Below, piece after piece: positions 1 through 6,055 of a DNA stretch of 7,284 nucleotides; positions within the stretch are counted from its first letter, which is position 1; every line of letters starts with the position of its first letter. A program made the translations under genes and the position numbers. Location: contig CACHDD010000042.1 in the NCBI GenBank assembly GCA_902578505.1, positions 1-7,284 of the forward strand, read 5' to 3'. This DNA comes from an uncultured Bacteroidota bacterium (GTDB lineage: Bacteria; Bacteroidota; Bacteroidia; Flavobacteriales; UA16). A model generated the notes under the pieces. That model was not told where the DNA came from and made no database searches. It saw only the letters and a list, made by a program, of their open reading frames with translations.

Positions 1-189
1 CATAAGTTCGATGGTGCCAAACTGATTATTCGAAACCATCGCATTAGTTGAAATTTCATCTGAAGCTGGATCATCTAAGTAAACATAAACTACCTCTGAT
101 TCTAGAACTACCTCAGGTTGAGCAATAGCTGATCCTGAAGAGAAAAAAACAATCACCACTATGATTTGAAAAATTTTGTTACATTTCAT
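1..189 (-). CDS. Secreted protein of unknown function, N-terminal part only (runs off left edge)
   Basis: An open frame starts with ATG at 189 on the minus strand and stays open for all 63 codons to the window edge. Residues 1-23 are a clear Sec signal peptide: basic start (MKCNK), hydrophobic core (IIVVIVFF), and a probable signal peptidase I site AIA^Q. The mature part begins QPEVVLESEVVYVYLDDPAS and continues with a polar, beta-prone stretch. This is reminiscent of the N-terminal beta-sandwich of Bacteroidota T9SS cargo proteins, but too little is visible to assign a family. It is divergent from the thioredoxin gene across a 71-nt gap. That it is a real gene is well supported by the signal peptide and unbroken frame; its function is unknown. 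Confidence 0.75.
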   Translation of the reverse strand, partial: MKCNKIFQIIVVIVFFSSGSAIAQPEVVLESEVVYVYLDDPASDEISTNAMVSNNQFGTIELM

Positions 190-260
190 GTACGTAAAGT
201 TAAGGTATACTAAACGAGTAGAATGTCTTTTCTTTGCATTCATATCTCATAGACTGTAAA
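190..260. promoter_or_regulatory. Divergent intergenic region with weak promoter candidates
   Basis: This 71-nt gap separates two divergent start codons (189 minus, 261 plus), so it should hold promoters for both. For the plus strand, TTTCTTTG at 229-236 matches 7 of 8 positions of the Bacteroidota -7 consensus TAnnTTTG as I recall it and lies 25 nt before the ATG. I see no convincing -33 TTG at the right distance. For the minus strand, TAACTTTA (195-202) also matches 7 of 8, but it lies so close to the ATG that transcription would start at or inside the start codon. Neither is secure. Confidence 0.3.
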
Positions 261-749
261 ATGAAACAAGTAATTATAGCACTAGCTATTACTTTTGGTT
301 TTAGTATTTTATCTGAAGCCCAAACCGTAGCTTCAATTGATTTAAAAAATCTTGAAGGAATGACTGTTAATCCTCAAGATATAGTGGGTAAAGGAAATCC
401 AATTGTTATTTGCTTTTGGGCTACTTGGTGCAGCCCTTGTAAACGTGAATTAAATAATTACATGGATTACTACATTGATTGGCAAGATGAAACAGGAGTT
501 GAAATTATCGCAGTTAGCATAGATGATTCTCGTTCTATGAGCAGAGTTGCTCCTTTTGTGACATCATCTGGTTGGGAATATGAAGTTCTTTTAGATCCTA
601 CGTGGGATTTTAAAAGAGCTATGCAAGTAAATAATGTTCCTCATACTTTTCTTTTAAATGGTAAAGGTGAAGTGGTTTGGACTCATAACAATTATTCTGA
701 AGGAGACGAAGATGAGCTCTACGAAGAACTTTTGAAACTAGTAGAATGA
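261..749 (+). CDS. TlpA/ResA-like periplasmic thiol-disulfide oxidoreductase
   Basis: This 162-residue protein is an exported thioredoxin-fold oxidoreductase, expected in the periplasm to reduce or exchange disulfides in envelope proteins. Residues 1-20 are a signal peptide with cleavage SEA^Q. The thioredoxin domain carries the active site ATWCSPC with C57 and C60, and the cis-proline loop NNVPHTF at P127. AVSIDD (about 84-89) fits the TlpA/AhpC-TSA-like redoxin fold. C51, just before the active site, is an extra cysteine. I chose ATG 261 over an in-frame TTG at 234 because 261 gives a canonical signal peptide directly at the N-terminus. The stop overlaps the next gene's start by 4 nt (ATGA), implying translational coupling. 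The acidic C-terminus (about 147-156) has no obvious role. The fold call is firm; the specific substrate is not visible. Confidence 0.9.
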   Translation: MKQVIIALAITFGFSILSEAQTVASIDLKNLEGMTVNPQDIVGKGNPIVICFWATWCSPCKRELNNYMDYYIDWQDETGVEIIAVSIDDSRSMSRVAPFVTSSGWEYEVLLDPTWDFKRAMQVNNVPHTFLLNGKGEVVWTHNNYSEGDEDELYEELLKLVE

Positions 750-2464
750 AGCAGTTAGTCTTTCTGTTGAGTTTTGGTCTGTACACGTCTTTAAGTTCAT
801 TTGCCCAAAACGAAGAATACAATCAGGGCATTGTAACTGGTAACGTGAGTATTCTTTGGCAATCATACCAAGAAGACACTCTCATCGGTGCAGTTGTGCC
901 ACCTTCAAAGACAGGGTTTAACGCTTTTTCAAATCTTACTTATACTCAAGGAAATTTTTCTGCTGGATTACGTTATGAGTCATACTTGAATTCCGTTTTA
1001 GGATTTCCCGGAAGATTTAAAGGAACAGGTGTGGGTTATCGTTTTGCTCGCTACCAGGATAGAGACAGAGGAGTAGATATAACCATTGGTAATTTCTACG
1101 AACAATTTGGAGATGGGCTATTGTTCAGGTCCTATGAGGCTAGAGATTTGGGCTTAGATAATGCTACAGATGGAATCCGATTAATTTTTAATCCATTCAA
1201 TGGATTACGTGCAAAATTTGTTTACGGTAAGCAAAGGCTTGATTTTGATGGAGGTTTGATAAATGGAGATGGAATTATTCGAGGAATAAATGCTGAAATT
1301 TCATACAATGATCTAATTCCAGCATTTGTTAATTCAAAATTAAGGTTAAGTAACGATTTCTCTTTTGTAAGTAAATTTCAATCAGGAGGAATAATTGAGA
1401 AAGACAATGATACATTTTTAACTCTACCTGAAAACGTTGCTGGATTTGAGTTGGGTGCTAGAATACAATATGGAACTTGGAGTGCAGGTGCTAGCTACAC
1501 TCATAAAATTAATGACCCCTCAGCAGATAATGGATATATATACAAACCAGGAGAAGCATTAACATACCACGTAAGTGGGAACGTGGACAATTTTAGTTTT
1601 TTGCTTTTTCGTTCCATTACTGATAATATGAGTTTTCGGACAGATAGAGACCTTTTACTGTTTGATGCTCCGATAAACAATATACCATCAATTACTAAGC
1701 CTCATACATATAATTTGGCCGCTACACTTTACCCATATGCAACAGTAGTGAACGGAGAATCTAGCTTTAGAGGTGAGCTATATTATAACTTAAAAAGAGG
1801 GTCAACTTTAGGTGGTAAATATGGGACAAAAATGAGTTTTGTTTTTGCCACTGCTTATAGTTTAGATACAAATCATTTTGACACAAATAATCAAAATATA
1901 ATTTATGGATATCAAAGAAACAGTTGGGGTTTTGGTGATTCGCTAAACGTACAAGACATCAGTTTTGAAATTAGCAGGAAATTTTCAAAAAAATTCAAAG
2001 CAAAAGCCATGTATATGAATCTTAAATTCAATACTCTTGCAGTCCCCGTTACCATAGACTACAAAGGAATTGTAGACGCAAATATCTATGTGCTAGAAAC
2101 ACAAATTAAAACTTGGAAAAAGCAGAGTCTTAGGACTGAATTTCAAGCTCTAACTACAGGAAATTATGTAAATGAAGAAGGTCTATCTGTGAAACAAGAC
2201 AAGGGAGATTGGGCTACAGTTGTTGCAGAATATACTTGGAGTCCTCATTGGTACCTTAGTGTCATCGACCAGTATAACTATGGAAATCCAGACCCAAGTA
2301 AAAGGATACATTACCTTTTTGGTGCAGCTGGTTATATTAATGGTGCTCATAGACTTAGCCTTGGATATGGCAAAAGAAGAGAGGGTATCTTTTGTGTAGG
2401 GGGGGTTTGTCGAGCTGTACCTGCATCAAACGGATTTGAACTTACGTTTACCTCTAGTTTTTAG
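746..2464 (+). CDS. DUF6029 family outer-membrane beta-barrel protein
   Basis: This 572-residue protein has a signal peptide (1-20, cleavage SFA^Q) followed by about 550 residues of alternating aromatic/polar beta-strand sequence typical of an outer-membrane barrel. It ends in Phe (LTFTSSF), as barrel-assembly substrates usually do. I assign DUF6029 from remembered family features: GNFYEQFGDG (115-124), RSYEARDLGLDNA (128-140) and the C-terminal CVGGVC. No biochemical function is established for this family to my knowledge. The only two cysteines in the protein are C550 and C555, close enough to form a disulfide. Its ATG overlaps the stop of the thioredoxin gene by 4 nt, so the two are almost certainly co-expressed, and that enzyme could act on this cysteine pair (inference). 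A run of seven G at 2399-2405 encodes part of the motif but the frame is intact. Barrel nature is strongly supported; the family name is somewhat less certain. Confidence 0.8.
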   Translation: MKQLVFLLSFGLYTSLSSFAQNEEYNQGIVTGNVSILWQSYQEDTLIGAVVPPSKTGFNAFSNLTYTQGNFSAGLRYESYLNSVLGFPGRFKGTGVGYRFARYQDRDRGVDITIGNFYEQFGDGLLFRSYEARDLGLDNATDGIRLIFNPFNGLRAKFVYGKQRLDFDGGLINGDGIIRGINAEISYNDLIPAFVNSKLRLSNDFSFVSKFQSGGIIEKDNDTFLTLPENVAGFELGARIQYGTWSAGASYTHKINDPSADNGYIYKPGEALTYHVSGNVDNFSFLLFRSITDNMSFRTDRDLLLFDAPINNIPSITKPHTYNLAATLYPYATVVNGESSFRGELYYNLKRGSTLGGKYGTKMSFVFATAYSLDTNHFDTNNQNIIYGYQRNSWGFGDSLNVQDISFEISRKFSKKFKAKAMYMNLKFNTLAVPVTIDYKGIVDANIYVLETQIKTWKKQSLRTEFQALTTGNYVNEEGLSVKQDKGDWATVVAEYTWSPHWYLSVIDQYNYGNPDPSKRIHYLFGAAGYINGAHRLSLGYGKRREGIFCVGGVCRAVPASNGFELTFTSSF

Positions 2465-2504
2465 GTATGCAACCTTTATTTAGTCTAATTCGTCTAAATA
2501 TTAC

Positions 2505-2512
2505 TATTTTTG
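2505..2512 (+). promoter_or_regulatory. Candidate Bacteroidota -7 promoter element before the T9SS thioredoxin gene
   Basis: TATTTTTG matches the Bacteroidota -7 consensus TAnnTTTG at every fixed position. It would start transcription near 2517-2520 and give a leader of about 45 nt, ending in the A-rich stretch TAAAAAT just before the ATG. A possible weak -33 element is the TTTAG around 2479-2483, about 22 nt upstream, not a perfect TTTG. It lies in the 99-nt gap after the DUF6029 gene and suggests that the T9SS thioredoxin gene has its own promoter. Confidence 0.5.
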
Positions 2513-2563
2513 TGCCTGCAACCTAACAACTATCTGAATTAGAAACAATTAAATTATAAAAAT

Positions 2564-4054
2564 ATGAAGCAACTTTACATGCTTTTCGCAGCGTTAACCA
2601 TTAGTTTCTCTGCATTTTCGCAACTACCAAATGGAAGTATCGCTCCAGATTTCACCGCTACTGATATTGACGGAATCGAGTGGAATCTTTACCAATTACT
2701 TGATGAAGGCATGACTGTAGTTCTTGACTTCTCAGCAACATGGTGCGGACCATGTTGGAATTATGCTCAAAGTGGCATTCTGGAAGAAATGTATGCCGAA
2801 TTTGGTCCTGAAGGATCTGGTGATGTAATGATTTTCTATTTAGAATCTGATGACACTACTACAGCTGATGATCTCAACGGTACAGGTGCAGCTACAACAG
2901 GAAATTGGGTTTCAATCACCAATTTTCCTATCATCGATAATGCATCAAACATCTTTGATGATTATAATAACGCTTATTACCCTACAATTTATACAGTTTG
3001 CCCTGACAGAACATTAGTTGAATCTGGACAAGGAACATTTAATCAGCATGTTGCTGCTGCATTTGCTCCATGCGATAACTATGTAAACGGAGTGGCTGCA
3101 CCTGTTATGACATACACAGGTGAAACTTCTTCATGTGGTGGTTCACAATGGTCTGCTACAACTCAAATAGTAAACGTTGGTGAAGAGACAATTACTGAAA
3201 TGACTATCGAACTCACTATTGGAGGTTCTGCTCAAACACCAGTTAATTGGACTGGTAGTCTGGAAGCTGGTGCAACTGAGATTATTGATTTAGGAGATTT
3301 TACTGACGTTGGCACACTTGAGATTAGTGTTGCCGAGGTAAATGGTGAAGAATGGGATCTTATACAATCAGTTGACATTGTTGGGTCTGAAGAATCTACT
3401 ACAAATATTCAGGTTAGAGTTATGACAGACAACTGGCCACAAGAAACTGGTTGGTCTATTACTAATTCAAATGGAGGAGTTGTTGAAAATGTTGATCCTG
3501 GTGCATATACAGCAGCTGATAACCTATTCACTACAGACGTTACTCTAGATTTAAATGAGTGTTACACTTTTACAATGGTTGACACTTACGGTGATGGTTT
3601 AAACGCATCCTATTGGGGAAATTATGCAGACGGATACGCTCAAATCGTAAAAGTAGATGGAGAATCAGAACTTGGATTTGTTCTTGATTACCAAGGATCT
3701 TCAGGCGTATGGTTTGAAGTTATAGAAGTTGGTATGGAGGTGACTTCAGAAACAGATCCATTCACTACAACCTCAGTAGGTGAAATCAATGAGCTTTCAT
3801 CGTCTGTTTCAGTATATCCAAACCCATTCAGCGGTTATACAAATCTTGAATTCATAACTCCTGAGGCTGGAGATGCTTATGTAGTTGTCTATAATCTAGT
3901 GGGTGAGAAAGTAATCGACATGAATCTTGGTTCTGTTGCAGCTGGAACTCAAAATATCCAACTTGATTTCTCTTCTGTGAATACTGGCATTTACCTTTTG
4001 AGTGTAACTGCTTCTGGCGAGACTTCTACACATAGAGTTACAAAAACTCACTAA
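2564..4054 (+). CDS. T9SS type A cargo protein with N-terminal thioredoxin/redoxin domain
   Basis: This 496-residue protein appears to be a thiol-disulfide protein exported by the type IX secretion system. Residues 1-19 are a signal peptide (AFS^Q). Residues about 22-170 form a redoxin domain: APDFTATDIDG (27-37), active site ATWCGPC with C61 and C64, and cis-proline P140 in YYPTIY. Residues about 178-275 are a beta-sandwich resembling CARDB-like modules. Residues about 281-390 contain DNWPQETGW and VDTYGDGLN, a GDG-containing beta module I have seen described in Bacteroidota secreted proteins. Residues about 415-496 are a T9SS type A sorting domain: VYPNPF (417-422), VYNLVGEKV (442-450), GIYLLSV (475-481). 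Family knowledge implies removal of this domain and release or surface attachment. Further cysteines lie at 146, 170, 191 and 333. It has its own likely promoter and a strong downstream terminator. Domain calls at both ends are firm; the middle modules are approximate. Confidence 0.9.
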   Translation: MKQLYMLFAALTISFSAFSQLPNGSIAPDFTATDIDGIEWNLYQLLDEGMTVVLDFSATWCGPCWNYAQSGILEEMYAEFGPEGSGDVMIFYLESDDTTTADDLNGTGAATTGNWVSITNFPIIDNASNIFDDYNNAYYPTIYTVCPDRTLVESGQGTFNQHVAAAFAPCDNYVNGVAAPVMTYTGETSSCGGSQWSATTQIVNVGEETITEMTIELTIGGSAQTPVNWTGSLEAGATEIIDLGDFTDVGTLEISVAEVNGEEWDLIQSVDIVGSEESTTNIQVRVMTDNWPQETGWSITNSNGGVVENVDPGAYTAADNLFTTDVTLDLNECYTFTMVDTYGDGLNASYWGNYADGYAQIVKVDGESELGFVLDYQGSSGVWFEVIEVGMEVTSETDPFTTTSVGEINELSSSVSVYPNPFSGYTNLEFITPEAGDAYVVVYNLVGEKVIDMNLGSVAAGTQNIQLDFSSVNTGIYLLSVTASGETSTHRVTKTH

Positions 4055-4072
4055 GAATTACAATTTTTTTAT

Positions 4073-4114
4073 AAAAATCCGTGTCTTGTACTAATTGTAC
4101 AGACGCGGATTTTT
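4073..4114 (+). terminator. Strong intrinsic terminator after the T9SS thioredoxin gene, probably bidirectional
   Basis: The left arm begins AAAAATCCGTGTC (4073) and the right arm ends GACGCGGATTTTT (4114). The pairing includes one G-U pair and a bulged T, and extends inward through TGTAC/GTACA to a 5-nt loop, TAATT. The stem is about 18 bp with an A tract on one side and a T tract on the other, so it could stop transcription in both directions. It begins 19 nt after the stop codon at 4054 and ends 13 nt before the ATG at 4128. Confidence 0.9.
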
Positions 4115-4127
4115 AATTTTAATACAA

Positions 4128-4262
4128 ATGAATCGAATAATTTTAATATTAGCTTCAATAATTATTCTTCTGTTATCGGCATGTGACAAACTTGAAGATC
4201 CTCAGTTTTATCTTGACAATATAATTACAGCTTATACGGAGAACCTCCAGTTTTGTCTATAG
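4128..4262 (+). CDS. Lipoprotein leader of the Omp28-related gene, out of frame with its body
   Basis: This short frame encodes 44 residues: an almost perfect lipoprotein signal peptide (MNRIILILASIIILLLSAC) with lipobox LSAC and lipidated C19, then DKLEDP. It ends at TAG 4260-4262. Omp28-related proteins are commonly lipoproteins with this kind of start, while the Omp28 body that follows lacks any export signal of its own. The body's frame is open from 4217 and reads YGEPPV upstream of its first usable start. I therefore read this as the true N-terminus of that gene, separated by an indel (one base lost or two gained) somewhere around 4217-4238. The TATAC at 4233-4237 is one possible place, because removing one TA restores a smooth TAYGEPPV reading. 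A sequencing or assembly error, a real mutation and an independent micro-ORF remain possible, in that order of likelihood. Confidence 0.7.
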   Translation: MNRIILILASIIILLLSACDKLEDPQFYLDNIITAYTENLQFCL

Positions 4263-4978
4263 AAGGGCAAACTGGGAAAAATGTTCTTATTGAAGATTTC
4301 ACTGGTCACCGCTGTGGTAATTGTCCAGCTGCATCAATTATCGCGGAAAACTTAATTACAAACGGACAAGGAAAAATATTTGCATTAAATATTCATGCTG
4401 GTTCTTTAGCGGAACCAAATGCAAACTACCCGAATGATTGGAGGACTGATGAAGGTGAAGAATTATTCGAACAAACAGGGGTTTCATTTAATCCTGTAGG
4501 TAGAGTAAATCGACGTGGAGGATTAGATAATTGGTTGCTAGATACGCAATGGGAAGAAATTTCTGAATCTGAGCTACAAGAAGGAACACCATTAGAGTTA
4601 GAAATAGAAACTAATTGGGTAGTTGAAAATAATGACCTAAATATTCATGTATATGGTAAATATTTTACTCCGATTTCAGGAACCCATAATTTAATAATTC
4701 TAATTTCTGAATCACATCTTATAGGCGAACAACTTGACACGAGTCAAGATCCTAGTTATATAGAAGAATATGAATTTAATCATGTTTTAAGAGGAAGCTT
4801 AACAGGTGCATTAGGGCTTGAGGTCGTTTCAAATCCTGAAACAAATACTGATTTCCAATCTGATTTTACTGTTGATTGGAATAGCGAATGGACTCTTGAT
4901 AATTGTGATGTTCTAGCTGTTGTATGTGACGAAAATGGTTATGTTATTAACTGCTTGGGTCACCATTTAGAAGAATAA
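4253..4978 (+). CDS. Omp28-related outer membrane protein (thioredoxin-like), body of a frameshifted gene
   Basis: The frame from TTG 4253 gives 241 residues. The N-terminal part is the Omp28-family thioredoxin-like domain: LIEDFTGHRCGNCPAA with C21 and C24, then ALNIHAG (44-50) and SFNPVGRVNR (78-87). The C-terminal half is beta-rich and includes ESHLIG (153-158) and EYEFNHVLRGS (172-182), which I remember from Bacteroidota Omp28-related proteins. Three more cysteines sit near the end (218, 225, 234). As it stands the product has no signal peptide. The lipoprotein leader at 4128 supplies one, and joining the two gives about 283 residues. TTG is thus probably not the genuine start, although GGAG at 4238-4241 could act as a reinitiation site. 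The stop overlaps the next start by 1 nt (TAATG), indicating coupling with the beta-barrel gene. The likely role is a lipid-anchored envelope thiol-disulfide or surface protein. Confidence 0.85.
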   Translation: MSIEGQTGKNVLIEDFTGHRCGNCPAASIIAENLITNGQGKIFALNIHAGSLAEPNANYPNDWRTDEGEELFEQTGVSFNPVGRVNRRGGLDNWLLDTQWEEISESELQEGTPLELEIETNWVVENNDLNIHVYGKYFTPISGTHNLIILISESHLIGEQLDTSQDPSYIEEYEFNHVLRGSLTGALGLEVVSNPETNTDFQSDFTVDWNSEWTLDNCDVLAVVCDENGYVINCLGHHLEE

Positions 4979-5631
4979 TGTTCGCTAGAGTTACTTATCT
5001 AATTTGCGTATTTTTTATCTCACACATTTCATGGGGCCAAACACCAGTAGCAGATTCTAAAGAAGTTCGCTTTAATGGTGGTTTAGTATTTGGACCAACC
5101 CTATCCCAAATCCATGGGGATGGAGCAGGAGGGTTCGATAAATTAGGATTTCATTTTGGTGCAATTGTAAAAATGACCAATCAAAGTAAAAATGGCATTC
5201 ATTTAAGCATACTATACAACCAAAAGGGAAGTAAAAAACCTGCCGACCCACAGCAAGAAGATTTTAGTTCGCACAGATATAGGCTTAGGTATATCGATGC
5301 GCCAATTGTATACAGTTTGAATACTAAGTACGCTGATATACAGTTTGGTATTCAGCCCTCTGTATTAGTTTCAGCAAAAGAGAGCATTAATAAATTAGAG
5401 TACACTGATTTCTTACGACCCGAGATTTATCCTTTTGATCTGGGCATTGTAATAGGAGTCCAAAAGAATTATCGTCGTGGATCTTCACTATTCACAAGGG
5501 TAACTCAAAGTATTATTCCAATTTCTCCAGTACCAGAAGTTAACCTTCCTGCTGGCGTGCGTTGGGATAATAAAATGTACAATATGACCCTTGAGTTAGG
5601 GTTTATAGTTCTAATACTTCCTCATGGCTAA
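4978..5631 (+). CDS. PorT-family outer-membrane beta-barrel protein
   Basis: This 217-residue protein has a signal peptide (1-20, cleavage SWG^Q), then a small outer-membrane barrel of the PF13568 (OMP_b-brl_2) type. Diagnostic stretches are GLVFGPTLSQIHGDG (35-49), GFDKLGFHFGA (52-62), and LYNQKGSKKP (79-88) followed by RLRYIDAPIVYS (102-113). Family members are small barrels of mostly unknown function; PorT itself is a T9SS component, but this sequence looks like the generic family rather than true PorT, so I give no symbol. The last strand (NMTLELGFIVL) is followed by LPHG, an unusual non-aromatic end. It ends with tandem stops TAA TAG. It starts by a 1-nt overlap with the Omp28 gene and its 3' end overlaps the convergent lipoprotein gene by 29 nt. 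Confidence 0.8.
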   Translation: MFARVTYLICVFFISHISWGQTPVADSKEVRFNGGLVFGPTLSQIHGDGAGGFDKLGFHFGAIVKMTNQSKNGIHLSILYNQKGSKKPADPQQEDFSSHRYRLRYIDAPIVYSLNTKYADIQFGIQPSVLVSAKESINKLEYTDFLRPEIYPFDLGIVIGVQKNYRRGSSLFTRVTQSIIPISPVPEVNLPAGVRWDNKMYNMTLELGFIVLILPHG

Positions 5632-6055
5632 TAGGAAGGCGATTTTTTAAACCCCAAGTTTGTGTGACAATCTCTCCCTCCGCTTTAAAAACAACATCTC
5701 CACCGCTTATTGCATTGGTGAAATTGTCGATCATTATTTTCCCGATAGCTCCTTTCCTCGATATGAGTTTAAGGCTTACTTCTGTTGTGTCCTTAGATGT
5801 AAGTTGAAGGCCTTCTTCAAGAACCAAATCACCTGCTTCTATATCTCCAATGCTCAGGATGATATCGGCTGAACGAACATTAAAATTGAGGAAGTTTGGG
5901 TTGTAAACCATAACCGACAGATCTAATTTTATACCGTTCAGGCTTAAATCAAGATTTGAAAAACCAGTAATTTCAGTTACTTCAATTTTTTGATAGCAAC
6001 CTGTAAAAGTGAAGGATAACCCTAGAATTACGAAAAGATAAATCCGATTACGCAT
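5603..6055 (-). CDS. LEA type 2 family lipoprotein
   Basis: Read on the minus strand, this encodes 150 residues. A lipoprotein signal peptide (MRNRIYLFVILGLSFTFTGC) has a lipobox-like FTGC with C20 as the lipidated residue. Residues about 30-135 form an LEA2/water-stress-type beta-sandwich, recognised from VMVYNPNFLNFNV (48-60) followed by SADIILSIG (62-70). Bacterial LEA2 proteins are small membrane-anchored beta-sandwich proteins with no agreed function. The frame is open upstream to 6157, but the start at 6055 puts the signal peptide at the N-terminus and gives an 8-nt overlap (6048-6055) with the end of the upstream dipeptidase gene, which is typical of coupled genes. Its 3' end overlaps the convergent beta-barrel gene. 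The final residues (HEEVLEL) are acidic. Confidence 0.85.
   Translation of the reverse strand: MRNRIYLFVILGLSFTFTGCYQKIEVTEITGFSNLDLSLNGIKLDLSVMVYNPNFLNFNVRSADIILSIGDIEAGDLVLEEGLQLTSKDTTEVSLKLISRKGAIGKIMIDNFTNAISGGDVVFKAEGEIVTQTWGLKNRLPISHEEVLEL
5617..5648 (+). terminator. Weak candidate terminator of the beta-barrel gene
   Basis: A 6-bp stem (CTTCCT 5617-5622 with AGGAAG 5633-5638) and 10-nt loop spans the tandem stop codons, and a run of six T (5643-5648) follows four bases later. It lies inside the coding region of the opposite-strand lipoprotein, so the sequence is constrained by that gene and the hairpin may be chance. Confidence 0.3.

Noticed and set aside
234..260. TTG start at 234 extending the TlpA-like protein by nine residues
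   Set aside because: It would place nine polar residues before a signal peptide that starts cleanly at ATG 261.
619..822. Minus-strand open frame of 67 codons
   Set aside because: Antisense to the well-supported thioredoxin and DUF6029 genes, with no recognisable domain or signal.
2478..2499. Hairpin ATTTAG/CTAAAT with a 10-nt loop after the DUF6029 gene, as a terminator
   Set aside because: The stem is only 6 AT-rich base pairs with a large loop and no immediate T tract; the nearby T run is better explained as the -7 promoter element.
4203..4262. Programmed -1 frameshift in the Omp28 gene
   Set aside because: The frame change is formally -1, but no canonical slippery heptamer or clear stimulatory structure is visible; GGAGAACCTCC forms only a 4-bp stem. 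Kept as a check within the frameshift finding.
5587..5602. Hairpin ACCCT/AGGGT just beyond the LEA2 lipoprotein stop, as a minus-strand terminator
   Set aside because: A 5-bp stem inside barrel coding sequence without a following U run on that strand; likely chance.
5660..5872. Plus-strand open frame of 70 codons
   Set aside because: Antisense to the LEA2 lipoprotein gene; the protein shows no family features.
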